Source: Campylobacter concisus
GTDB lineage: Bacteria; Campylobacterota; Campylobacteria; Campylobacterales; Campylobacteraceae
NCBI GenBank assembly: GCA_018375265.1
Contig: JAHADO010000006.1
Location: 1 to 16,908 of the forward strand
Direction: 5' to 3'
Length of the DNA: 16,908 bases
Part shown: positions 6,956-14,666 of the stretch, in pieces
How the letters are laid out: each line of letters opens with the position of its first letter
Numbering within the stretch: position 1 is the first letter of the stretch
Made by a program: the position numbers and the translations under genes
The notes under the pieces: generated by a model
The model's input: the letters and a program-made list of their open reading frames with translations, nothing else
What the model was told of the DNA's origin: nothing
Databases searched by the model: none

Positions 6956-8272
6956 TTGAGTTATCAAGACATTTTAGATGAAAAAGATGAGAGCGTAAAA
7001 AACGCTAGGAAATTTGTAAATTTCTTAAAGGTAAATTTTTCAAACTGCGAGATAAGAAGCAGTAAACAAGCGCGTTTGATCGCTCTTTTAAACGAAGAAA
7101 ACGATCTTTTTGACAGGCTAAATAGGACAAATTTTGCTGAAGTTTCAAAAAGGATCGGCGAGATAAAAGAGCAGATCACTCTTGTCATTTTGGATATCAA
7201 AGATGAGATCACAAAAGACTTTGGCAAGCAAAACTATGAAATTTACAAAAAGGCGCTATCAAGAGAGCCAGAGGAGCTTGAAAAGGTCAAAAATGAGCTA
7301 CTTTTAAACTCATATTTTGAGAGCCGTCTTGGCGAGCACTCGGCAAATTTAAAGGCAAATTTCATAAAAGAGTGCGCTACAAATTTCTTCAAGCACTCAA
7401 ATTTCATCGTCCCAGTCGTCAGCATGCTTTGCTACTTTTTGTATTTTGGCTTTGAGACCCGATATTTTCCGAGTTTAGATAGCTCAGAGATGATATTTAC
7501 AGGCATCTTGCTATTTTGCGCGACCGCGATCGTAACGGCTTTTGAGATCGCTATCTTGGTCTTTGTCTCCTACCTTTATCAAAATGACGATAAAAAATAT
7601 AAATTTAAAAAGCCGAAATTTCTATTTTTTTATAGCTCAAATTTCATCTATTTTTTAACGCTCATCTCATTTGCCATTTTAGCCTTTGCGGCATTCAAGC
7701 TAAACTACGGCAAAAGTGCTATTTTATCGCTACTTTTGCTCTCTTATGCTGGGGTAAATTTGACAGTTTTCTTTAAAGATAGATCAAATTTCATCATCTA
7801 TCTTTTGTCATTTCTCATGCTTTTGCTCTTTATCATTTCAGTTGTTGTCTTAAAAGATGGCGGATTTTTGGCACTTTGGATACTCTTTTGCTCGTTTATG
7901 CTCTCTTTTATGCTGGGCGTTGCGAGCATCAAAGAGACAAAGGACTTTTCATTTGTTTTTTATGCTGCACTTTCGCTTATGATCGTTTCAAACTCGCTTT
8001 TGTTTATCAAATACACAGCAAAAACCTTTAATATAGGCGATGTGGATTATAAATTTTTGCTTGTAGATAAAAGTGCGTTAAAAGCGCTACCTGGCTCACT
8101 TTGCGAGACAAAAGGCAAAGAGCAAACGCCTTGCGAGATAGATGAAAAGGCGGTTAAAATTTATGATGTGAAGTCACTTTGCAATATCGGTAAATTTTAC
8201 TACTTGCAGACAAAAGACGGAGTAAAATTTGAGCTTGACTCAAGCAAGGTCATCTCAAGAGTAAAAGAGTAA
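6956..8272 (+). CDS. Coiled-coil 7-TM membrane protein, intact paralogue
   Basis: Unrecognised 438-residue protein. Residues 1-145 are charged and helical, probably cytoplasmic. Seven hydrophobic segments lie at about 148-166, 178-206, 221-246, 254-273, 277-299, 303-324 and 330-351. The C-terminal domain (about 360-438) contains YKFLLVDKSALKALPG, cysteines C383, C393 and C409, and IGKFYYLQTKDGVKFELDSS. An odd helix number with a cytoplasmic N-terminus would place this domain in the periplasm, where C383-C393 could form a disulfide. The start is TTG at 6956, two bases after the previous frame's TAA. AAAGG at 6946-6950 is its ribosome binding site, and the resulting N-terminus aligns with the upstream paralogue. 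Composition is normal for the window. Function unknown; no enzyme motif seen. Confidence 0.82.
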   Translation: MSYQDILDEKDESVKNARKFVNFLKVNFSNCEIRSSKQARLIALLNEENDLFDRLNRTNFAEVSKRIGEIKEQITLVILDIKDEITKDFGKQNYEIYKKALSREPEELEKVKNELLLNSYFESRLGEHSANLKANFIKECATNFFKHSNFIVPVVSMLCYFLYFGFETRYFPSLDSSEMIFTGILLFCATAIVTAFEIAILVFVSYLYQNDDKKYKFKKPKFLFFYSSNFIYFLTLISFAILAFAAFKLNYGKSAILSLLLLSYAGVNLTVFFKDRSNFIIYLLSFLMLLLFIISVVVLKDGGFLALWILFCSFMLSFMLGVASIKETKDFSFVFYAALSLMIVSNSLLFIKYTAKTFNIGDVDYKFLLVDKSALKALPGSLCETKGKEQTPCEIDEKAVKIYDVKSLCNIGKFYYLQTKDGVKFELDSSKVISRVKE

Positions 8273-8462
8273 GTAAGCTAAGCTTAAATTTATAGAGCAA
8301 AAACGAGCCAGATATGTAAAAATCGCAGGTTTGTAAAAATAGAAAATTTAAAAAATGATTGCATTTTTTACTCAAAATTTACGTTAATGCAAGGCTAAAT
8401 TTATTAAAATTTGGCTATCCTAATGGACTAAATTAAAACAAACTTATTTAAGGCGATTAATT
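8273..8462 (+). other. 190-base intergenic region before the radical SAM gene
   Basis: No gene seen. It holds TAAGCTAAGCTTA (8274-8286), a short inverted repeat just after the 7-TM gene. It also holds an AT-only-type hairpin, TAAAAAATG/CATTTTTTA (8349-8357 with 8362-8370, loop ATTG), that could act as a terminator in either direction. A weak promoter, TTGGCTATCCT (8411-8421), follows, with -10-like TATCCT. AAGG at 8450-8453 is the ribosome binding site of the next gene. No convincing Fur box or riboswitch was recognised. Confidence 0.5.
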
Positions 8463-9833
8463 ATGATTTTTAAAAATATCATTGAGAGTTTTGCTGTAAA
8501 TTACGCTCATAATTCTATACAAAAATCGCTATATAACGAATTTAACATAGACATTTTAAACACGACTTACACCAAAACTCCAAAAAAAGACAAAAAGTAT
8601 ATGCTCTACGCGCACGTGCCATTTTGTCACACATTTTGCCCGTATTGCTCGTTTCACAAGTACCACTACGAGCAGGAGCTTGCGAAAATTTACTTTGAAA
8701 ATTTACGCGAGGAGATGAGGCAGATAAAAGAGGCTGGCTTTGACTTTACATCGCTTTATGTGGGCGGTGGCACGACGCTTATAAACGAGCCAGAGCTTGA
8801 AAAAACGCTAAAACTAGCAAAAGACCTCTTTAGCATAGAGGACATCTCGGCAGAGAGCGACCCAAATCACATCTCGCCAGAGAGCCTAAGCCGTTTTGAT
8901 GGGCTCATCAACCGCTTAAGTGTTGGCGTGCAAAGCTTTGATGATGAGACTCTAAAAAGAGTTGGCAGATACGATAAATTTGGCTCAGCCAAAGAGACAA
9001 AAAGAAAGCTTGAGCAGGCTATCTCTCTTGGCAAGATACCAGTTATCAGCTTAGACCTCATCTTTAACCTGCCAAATCAAACAAAAGAGCAGCTAATAAA
9101 CGACATAAACACTGCAAAATCGATCTCTCCGCAGCAAATAACCTTCTATCCGCTAATGAAATCAGAGCTAACAAGAGAGAACATCGCTCGCGCACTAGGC
9201 GTCTCAAACGTCGATAATGAGCGCGAATTTTACGAGATCATCGTGAGAGAATTTGCTAAAGGCGGCTACAGGCAAAGCAACGCTTGGGCGTTTTCAAATG
9301 AAAAAAGCGCTGAGCTTCGCGACGAATATGTAGGCTCAAATTTAGAGTACGTAGGTGTTGGTAGCGGGGCGTTTAGCTTCTTAAACGGCGAGCTTGTGAT
9401 AAATGCCTTTAACCTACTTGACTACGGCAGAAAGGTCAAAGAAAGACAAAGCCCAGTCATCGCAAAATGCGCATTTAGCAAAAAAGAGAGACTAAAATAT
9501 ACATTTTTAACAAGGCTTTTTGACGGTGCCGTGGATATCAAAACCTATAATGAACAAAACAACGCAAACATCAACAAAGACCTATTTGTCGAGCTTAGCT
9601 TGCTAAAGCTAGTAAATGCGATCTATGAAGAAAATGGCGTTATCAAGCCGACATTTTTTGGCAAATACATCTGCGTCGTGCTCATGCGCGACTTCTACGC
9701 TGGCATGGACAAGGTGCGCGCGATATTTAAGGATGACGCGAAGATCAAACGCAGCAAGGTGCTTCACATCATGAGTGAAAATACCGAGCAAAAATTTGAT
9801 CAAAACATCATCCAGCCACGTGCTGCCATGTAA
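8463..9833 (+). CDS. HemN/HutW-like radical SAM enzyme
   Basis: A 456-residue radical S-adenosylmethionine enzyme of the coproporphyrinogen III oxidase-like family. The 4Fe-4S/SAM motif is C55-x3-C59-x2-C62 in YAHVPFCHTFCPYCSF. The fourth cysteine of true HemN (CxxxCxxCxC) is missing, F64 instead, as in HemW and the heme-degrading HutW/ChuW enzymes. The glycine motif is LYVGGGTTLI (98-107), not the usual GGGTPT. Further family blocks are SAESDPNHI, RLSVGVQSFDDETLKRVGR and SLDLIFNLPNQT. A HemN-like C-terminal domain covers about 350-420. Genomes of this group normally carry other HemN-type genes, so this is probably not the main heme-synthesis enzyme; heme or tetrapyrrole modification is the leading guess. 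It overlaps the ABC exporter start as TAATG, so the two act together. Confidence 0.85.
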   Translation: MIFKNIIESFAVNYAHNSIQKSLYNEFNIDILNTTYTKTPKKDKKYMLYAHVPFCHTFCPYCSFHKYHYEQELAKIYFENLREEMRQIKEAGFDFTSLYVGGGTTLINEPELEKTLKLAKDLFSIEDISAESDPNHISPESLSRFDGLINRLSVGVQSFDDETLKRVGRYDKFGSAKETKRKLEQAISLGKIPVISLDLIFNLPNQTKEQLINDINTAKSISPQQITFYPLMKSELTRENIARALGVSNVDNEREFYEIIVREFAKGGYRQSNAWAFSNEKSAELRDEYVGSNLEYVGVGSGAFSFLNGELVINAFNLLDYGRKVKERQSPVIAKCAFSKKERLKYTFLTRLFDGAVDIKTYNEQNNANINKDLFVELSLLKLVNAIYEENGVIKPTFFGKYICVVLMRDFYAGMDKVRAIFKDDAKIKRSKVLHIMSENTEQKFDQNIIQPRAAM

Positions 9834-11467
9834 TGCTTTCGAATTTAATAAAAAGCAATCTTTTTTCAATAATAAAAATAGTGATCCTGACGCTTGCCTT
9901 TAGCGGGCTTGGCGTCTGGACGCTCTCTTTTATCAACAACGAACTTGTAAATTTAAAAGAATTTGACGCCTTTGTGGCGGTTAAATTTATAGTGGTTTTG
10001 CTCCTTTTTTTTCTAAGCGCCATAGCTGCAAACATCTCACTTACAAATTTTGGACATAAATTTATCTATGAGCTTAGATATCAAAGCGTAAAGCAAATTT
10101 TAGACACGCCAAATAGCGTGATAAACGAGATCGGCAAGGCAAAGATCATAGCAAGTCTAAACAACGACATAAAAACGATCACATTTGCCTTTATGAGTGC
10201 TACTGGCTTCATACAAAGCCTAGTTTTCATCATCTGTGCTAGCATCTATCTTTGCGTGATCGCGCCAAAAGTTTTTATATTTCTAGCCGTTTGGATCGGT
10301 GCAACACTTTTTATAAACACGCTTTTTATGAAGAAAATTCATCTTTATTTTAAAGACTCAAGAGTGCAAGATGATGCGCTGCAAAAGCACTACGACGACA
10401 TCGTTGAGGGGCACAGAGAGCTTGGCTTAAACAGAGCAAGAGCGCAAATTTGCTTTGATGAGCTAAATTTGACAGGCGATAAGAAGCGCCAAAGCATGGT
10501 AAAGGCTGACGTATTTCACGCACTAAGTGATAATTTCACAAACGTAATGCTGCTTGGCTCAGTCGGACTTTGTGTATTTTTGTGCGTGGCATTTGGCTGG
10601 GCGAGCCTGCAAACAGCACTAAGTATCAGCCTAACGATACTCTTTTTAAGAGGCTCATTTATGAGTATGGTTGGCTCCATACCAGCCGCACTTAGCGCAA
10701 AAGTGAGCTTAGAGAAGATAATGAACTTAAATTTAAATGAATTTAAAGAAGGCTTTAAATTTGACGATAGCTTAAGCGACGAGTGGCAAAGCATCAGGCT
10801 AAAGGATCTGAATTTCAACTACGCTCACGGCAAATTTAGCCTAAAAGATGTAAATTTAGAGATCAAGCGCGGCGAGATAACATTTATCATCGGTAAAAAT
10901 GGCAGCGGCAAAAGCACGCTTATAAACATTCTTTGCGGACTTATCCGCCCAAGTAGTGGCGAAATTTACCTTGATAGCACAAAGATAGATGATGCAAATT
11001 TACAAAGCTATCAAGCCAAGATAAGTGCTATTTTTGCTGATTTTTATCTATTTTCGCAAACGCTCTGTCGTGATGGCTTTGCCAGCCAAAGCGATATAGA
11101 GGGGCTCTTGGCCCTGCTTGAGATCGATAAAAAGGTAAGTGTGGTGGATAATAAACTTAGCACCACGCAGCTATCAACTGGTCAGCGAAAGCGCCTAAGC
11201 CTGCTAATAGCCATATTAGAGCGCCGCTCTATCCTTATCCTCGATGAGTGGGCGGCCGATCAAGATCCGCTATTTAAGCGTAAATTTTACAAAGAAATTT
11301 TGCCGTTTTTGCAAAGCAAGGGTGTGAGCGTCATCGCCGTAAGCCACGATGATAGCTACTTTGACGTGGCAACTAGGATCATTTTAGTTAAAGATGGCTT
11401 TGTGCGCGAGCTTGATGAGGCAGAGCGCATAAGTGCTGCAAAAGATGCCGTGGAAAAGATAAAATAA
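9833..11467 (+). CDS. PvdE/SyrD-type ABC exporter, fused membrane and ATPase domains
   Basis: A 544-residue half-transporter. The membrane domain (1-300) has about six helices, including 12-35, 50-70, 117-142, 145-165, 235-255 and 258-280. The ATPase domain (about 320-544) has Walker A GKNGSGKST (354-362), signature LSTGQRKRL (447-455), Walker B ILILDE (467-472) with catalytic E472, D-loop ADQDP and switch H505. The Q-loop Gln is not in its usual place: the segment reads SAIFADFYLF. This and the DEWAADQDP block are typical of the cyclic peptide/siderophore exporter family (PvdE, SyrD, YojI). It probably works as a homodimer in the inner membrane, moving a compound made by the coupled radical SAM enzyme. 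The start ATG overlaps the previous stop as TAATG. Substrate unknown; import of a heme-like compound cannot be excluded. Confidence 0.88.
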   Translation: MLSNLIKSNLFSIIKIVILTLAFSGLGVWTLSFINNELVNLKEFDAFVAVKFIVVLLLFFLSAIAANISLTNFGHKFIYELRYQSVKQILDTPNSVINEIGKAKIIASLNNDIKTITFAFMSATGFIQSLVFIICASIYLCVIAPKVFIFLAVWIGATLFINTLFMKKIHLYFKDSRVQDDALQKHYDDIVEGHRELGLNRARAQICFDELNLTGDKKRQSMVKADVFHALSDNFTNVMLLGSVGLCVFLCVAFGWASLQTALSISLTILFLRGSFMSMVGSIPAALSAKVSLEKIMNLNLNEFKEGFKFDDSLSDEWQSIRLKDLNFNYAHGKFSLKDVNLEIKRGEITFIIGKNGSGKSTLINILCGLIRPSSGEIYLDSTKIDDANLQSYQAKISAIFADFYLFSQTLCRDGFASQSDIEGLLALLEIDKKVSVVDNKLSTTQLSTGQRKRLSLLIAILERRSILILDEWAADQDPLFKRKFYKEILPFLQSKGVSVIAVSHDDSYFDVATRIILVKDGFVRELDEAERISAAKDAVEKIK

Positions 11468-11574
11468 GAGTATTTTTTACACAAAAAGAGATTTGAGTGC
11501 GCTACTCTTGAGCTATTTCAAGATCAAATAAATTTAAATTTAGTAGAATTTTGAAAAATTAAAAAAGGCGAAGT
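11468..11574 (+). promoter_or_regulatory. Promoter region of the nuo operon
   Basis: A TAGAAT -10 box at 11544-11549 follows an AT-rich periodic stretch (AAATAAATTTAAATTTAG), the usual Campylobacter sigma70 pattern. It places the transcript start near 11556 and the ribosome binding site AAAAGG (11563-11568) six bases before the nuoA ATG. Upstream, AAGAGTA just after the ABC gene stop can pair with TACTCTT near 11504, but no T-run follows, so it is a poor terminator. Confidence 0.55.
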
Positions 11575-11964
11575 ATGTCACACTCAGAGCTTGACAGCAC
11601 CTATCTTGGCGCTTTTATCATACTTTTGTTAGCTACTTGTTCGTTTAGTCTGATAACATTTTTATCTTCAAAGATAAGCAAAAAGTTAGCCAACCGCAAC
11701 ACCGAGCGCCTAAAAGTAGGCTTTTATGAGTGCGGACCAACAACTGTAAAACAACCAAATAAGATAAATATCCACTACTTTTTTTATGGAATTTTATTTA
11801 TTTTATTTGACGTTGAGGTCATCTTTATGTATCCGTGGGCGGTGGATTTTAGGCTACTTGGGCTATTTGGGCTCATCGAGATGCTACTTTTTGTGGCGAT
11901 CTTACTCATCGGCTTTGCCTACGCATGGCAAAAAGGAGTCTTTAAATGGCAAAGCATCAGATAA
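11575..11964 (+). CDS. nuoA: NADH-quinone oxidoreductase subunit A
   Basis: A 129-residue membrane subunit of respiratory complex I. Three transmembrane helices are visible at about 10-31, 64-82 and 93-115. The loop after the first helix carries the family signature KVGFYECGP, and the second helix reads [21 protein letters not shown], with the conserved acidic D/E pair. Length is normal. It lies in the inner membrane near the quinone site and helps link the peripheral arm to the proton pumps. It is the first gene of the operon and overlaps nuoB by 19 bases. Confidence 0.96.
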   Translation: MSHSELDSTYLGAFIILLLATCSFSLITFLSSKISKKLANRNTERLKVGFYECGPTTVKQPNKINIHYFFYGILFILFDVEVIFMYPWAVDFRLLGLFGLIEMLLFVAILLIGFAYAWQKGVFKWQSIR

Positions 11965-12458
11965 ACTACGCTGCAAATGGCGGTCTGCCAGTAGTTTTAA
12001 CGACCGTTGATAAGCTCGTGCAGTGGGGCAGGAGCAACTCGCTTTGGGCGCTTAGCTATGGGCTTGCTTGCTGTGCGATCGAGATGATGGCAAGTGGTGC
12101 TAGCAGATATGACTTTGATAGATTTGGCACCATTTTTAGGGCTAGTCCAAGGCACTCGGAGGTGATTATCATAGCTGGCACGCTAACTAAAAAGCACGCT
12201 GAATTTACAAGGCGCCTTTATGACCAGATGCCTGAGCCAAAGTGGGTCATCTCGATGGGTAGCTGCGCAAACACTGGAGGCATGTTTAACACCTACTCGA
12301 CCGTTCAAGGTGTAGATCGCATAATCCCCGTCGATATCTACATCCCAGGCTGTGCGCCTCGCCCAGAGACGCTTCAGTACGCACTGATGATGCTTCAAAA
12401 AAAGATAAGAAAACAAAGTGCATTTAGGGCGCAAAAGCCAAGAAAGCTTGAAATATGA
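11946..12458 (+). CDS. nuoB: NADH-quinone oxidoreductase subunit B
   Basis: A 170-residue peripheral-arm subunit that holds the terminal 4Fe-4S cluster N2, which hands electrons to quinone. The four cluster ligands are visible: the adjacent pair C42-C43 ([12 protein letters not shown]), C107 ([10 protein letters not shown]) and C136 ([10 protein letters not shown]), spaced as in the family. AAAAGGAG just upstream gives a strong ribosome binding site inside nuoA. Its end overlaps nuoC as ATGA. Confidence 0.97.
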   Translation: MAKHQINYAANGGLPVVLTTVDKLVQWGRSNSLWALSYGLACCAIEMMASGASRYDFDRFGTIFRASPRHSEVIIIAGTLTKKHAEFTRRLYDQMPEPKWVISMGSCANTGGMFNTYSTVQGVDRIIPVDIYIPGCAPRPETLQYALMMLQKKIRKQSAFRAQKPRKLEI

Positions 12459-13213
12459 GAGAGTATAAGCCAAAAAACGACTTGCAAAAAAAGCAGTATT
12501 ACAGCGAGAAATTTTATATCGCCAAGCAGACGCCAAAAGAAGCAGCAAGTGGCTCTAAATTTGACGAAGAGCTCGCTGTTTTAGAGCAAAGCGGAGTGGA
12601 AATTTTATCTAGCTACGTGGAGTTTGATCAGCTTGTTTTATATGTAAATTCTAGTGAAAATTTTAAGACCCTTGATACGCTAAAGGGCTTTGGCTATGAG
12701 CAGCTTTGCGAGCTTGCGGCGGTTGATCTTATAGCACAAAAAGGTGGATATGAGGTCTTTTATCAGCTTCTTAGTATCACTAAAAATAGGCGCACACGAG
12801 TAAAGTGCTTTGTTAAAAAGGACGAAATGCTAAAAAGCGTTTGCGAGCTTTATAAAAGCGCAAACTGGGCGGAGCGCGAGATGTATGATCTAAGTGGCGT
12901 TTTAATCAAAGATCATCCAAATTTAAAGCGCCTAATAATGCCTGATGACTGGCACTCGCATCCGCTTTTAAAGAGCTATCCGCTAGTTGGCGACGAGGCG
13001 GCAAAATGGTACGAGGTGGATAAAATTTTTGGATCAGAGTTTAGAGAGCAGATCGGCGAAGAGAACCGCGATCCAGCCTTTGTGGATGAGAAAGATACTT
13101 TTGGATTTTCAAGGGTCTTTAGCGAGGAGTACGAGTATCAAGAAGAAGGCGGCGTGAGATTTGTCAAAAAGGCTAAATTTAACCAAAGCCAGATAGTAAA
13201 GGAACGACCTTGA
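12455..13213 (+). CDS. nuoC: NADH-quinone oxidoreductase subunit C
   Basis: A 252-residue subunit of the 30-kDa complex I family. The signature lies in the middle: [18 protein letters not shown] (starting at about 140), then RLIMPDDW and HPLLKSYPL. Residues 1-35 are a Lys/Gln-rich extension, and the tail after about 190 is acidic and less conserved. It is separate from nuoD, unlike the nuoCD fusion of E. coli. It forms part of the hydrophilic arm against NuoD. It overlaps nuoB by ATGA, and its stop overlaps the TTG start of nuoD. Confidence 0.96.
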   Translation: MREYKPKNDLQKKQYYSEKFYIAKQTPKEAASGSKFDEELAVLEQSGVEILSSYVEFDQLVLYVNSSENFKTLDTLKGFGYEQLCELAAVDLIAQKGGYEVFYQLLSITKNRRTRVKCFVKKDEMLKSVCELYKSANWAEREMYDLSGVLIKDHPNLKRLIMPDDWHSHPLLKSYPLVGDEAAKWYEVDKIFGSEFREQIGEENRDPAFVDEKDTFGFSRVFSEEYEYQEEGGVRFVKKAKFNQSQIVKERP

Positions 13214-14439
13214 GCCAAGCACCAAACCGCTTAAAACCATTTTTTGAAAATTTAGAATTTGAGCAAAATGACGGCAAGATGATACTAAATTTTGGCCCAC
13301 AGCACCCAAGCGCACACGGACAGCTAAAACTAGTGCTTGAGCTTGACGGCGAAAAGGTCATGCGCGCTATGCCAGAAGTTGGCTTTATGCACCGAGGCGT
13401 TGAAAAGATGGCTGAAAATATGACCTATCAGGAGTTTATCCCAGTAACTGACAGGGTCGATTACATCGCATCAAGTGCCAATAACTACGCATTTTGCGCG
13501 GCTGTGGAGAAGCTTTGCGCCATAGAAGTGCCTCGCCGTGCGCAGATCATTAGAGTGATGCTTTTAGAGCTAAACCGCATCAGCTCGCACCTTTTATTTT
13601 TAGCCACACACGCCCTTGACGTGGGGGCAATGAGCGTCTTTTTATACGCATTTAGAGAGCGCGAATACGTCCTTGATCTCATAGAAAAATACTGCGGCGC
13701 AAGGCTAACTCACAGCTCAATAAGGATCGGTGGCGTGCCGCTTGATCTGCCTGATGGCTGGTGCGAGGAACTGCTTAAATTTTGCGAGAAATTTCCAAGC
13801 GACATCACACTTTATGAAGATCTGCTAAGTGAAAATAGAATTTGGCAAGCAAGGTTAATAGACGTGGGTGTAGTTAGCAAAGAGCTAGCCCTTAGTAGCG
13901 GCTGCTCTGGCGTCATGCTAAGAGCAAGTGGCATTGCACGCGACATCAGAAAAGAAGAGCCATATCTCATCTACGACGAGCTAGAATTTGACGTGCCTTA
14001 CGCCACCAAGGGCGACTGCTACGCGAGATACCTGCTTTATATGAAAGAGATGCGCGAGTGCGTGAAAATTTTAAAGCAGTGTGTTAGCAAATATCAGACA
14101 AGTAGTCCAGCCATCATCGCCGACGCGCCAGAGTATGTGAGCGCTTCAAAAGAGCAGATAATGAGCCAAAACTACTCATTAATGCAGCATTTTGTGCTAA
14201 TAACTCAGGGGCTAAAGCCACCAAAGGGTGAAATTTACTTTGCTAGTGAGTCGCCAAAGGGCGAGCTTGGAATTTATATAAACTCAGACGGCAGCGCAAG
14301 CCCATATCGCCTAAAAATCCGCACGCCAAGCTTTTGGCACTGCGCTATTTATGAAGATATGCTAGTTGGGCAGTACGTGGCAGACGTGGCCGCGATAATT
14401 GGCAGCACAAATATCATCTTAGGCGAGGTTGATAGATGA
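13210..14439 (+). CDS. nuoD: NADH-quinone oxidoreductase subunit D
   Basis: A 409-residue 49-kDa subunit, which forms much of the quinone-binding cavity with NuoB. Family blocks are NFGPQHPSAHGQLKLVLELDGE (from about 27), GFMHRGVEKMAE, DRVDYIASSANNYAF and the C-terminal IRTPSFWHCAIYEDML, ending STNIILGEVDR. The start is TTG at 13210, sharing bases with the nuoC stop (TTGA). AAAGGA at 13198-13203 sits six bases upstream, which supports it. Length is normal for the family. Confidence 0.97.
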   Translation: MSQAPNRLKPFFENLEFEQNDGKMILNFGPQHPSAHGQLKLVLELDGEKVMRAMPEVGFMHRGVEKMAENMTYQEFIPVTDRVDYIASSANNYAFCAAVEKLCAIEVPRRAQIIRVMLLELNRISSHLLFLATHALDVGAMSVFLYAFREREYVLDLIEKYCGARLTHSSIRIGGVPLDLPDGWCEELLKFCEKFPSDITLYEDLLSENRIWQARLIDVGVVSKELALSSGCSGVMLRASGIARDIRKEEPYLIYDELEFDVPYATKGDCYARYLLYMKEMRECVKILKQCVSKYQTSSPAIIADAPEYVSASKEQIMSQNYSLMQHFVLITQGLKPPKGEIYFASESPKGELGIYINSDGSASPYRLKIRTPSFWHCAIYEDMLVGQYVADVAAIIGSTNIILGEVDR

Positions 14440-14666
14440 GAAGGGTCGATCTTAGGCATCTAAAGGGCGAGTTTTTGAGCGCTCTTGGACAGCAGATAAA
14501 GGCTAGCGAGCCAGGCGAAGTGGTGATATTTTTGTTTGAGATAGGTGATTACAGTGGCGTAACAAAGGCCGTAAATTTGGCTTATAACTTAAACTGCGAG
14601 GTGATGAACTCGCTTAAATTTAACCAAGTTGATTGGGTATTAACGATAAAAAAGGGCAAGATATGA
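14436..14666 (+). CDS. Complex I NuoE-replacing small protein
   Basis: A 76-residue soluble protein at the nuoE position. It has none of the four cysteines that bind the 2Fe-2S cluster in true NuoE; only C50 is present. It matches by position and size the Campylobacterota proteins that replace NuoE (as I recall Cj1575c of C. jejuni and HP1264 of H. pylori). With the next gene it should form the electron entry end of a complex I that does not take NADH. It overlaps nuoD and the next gene by ATGA at both ends. Confidence 0.85.
   Translation: MRRVDLRHLKGEFLSALGQQIKASEPGEVVIFLFEIGDYSGVTKAVNLAYNLNCEVMNSLKFNQVDWVLTIKKGKI

Noticed and set aside
8274..8286. TAAGCTAAGCTTA as a terminator for the 7-TM gene
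   Set aside because: The loop would be at most three bases and no T-tract follows, so it is unlikely to end transcription.
8273..8462. Fur box upstream of the radical SAM gene
   Set aside because: The region is AT-rich enough to give loose matches anywhere; no clear Fur-type inverted repeat stood out.
9822..10035. Minus-strand frames at the radical SAM/ABC junction
   Set aside because: Both overlap secure genes in the coding direction and show no conserved features; no room for a separate gene at a TAATG junction.
14633..14662. TTG start for the NuoF-replacing subunit ten codons upstream
   Set aside because: The ATG at 14663 overlaps the preceding stop as ATGA, like the neighbouring junctions, and is preceded by a purine-rich stretch (AAGGGCAAG).
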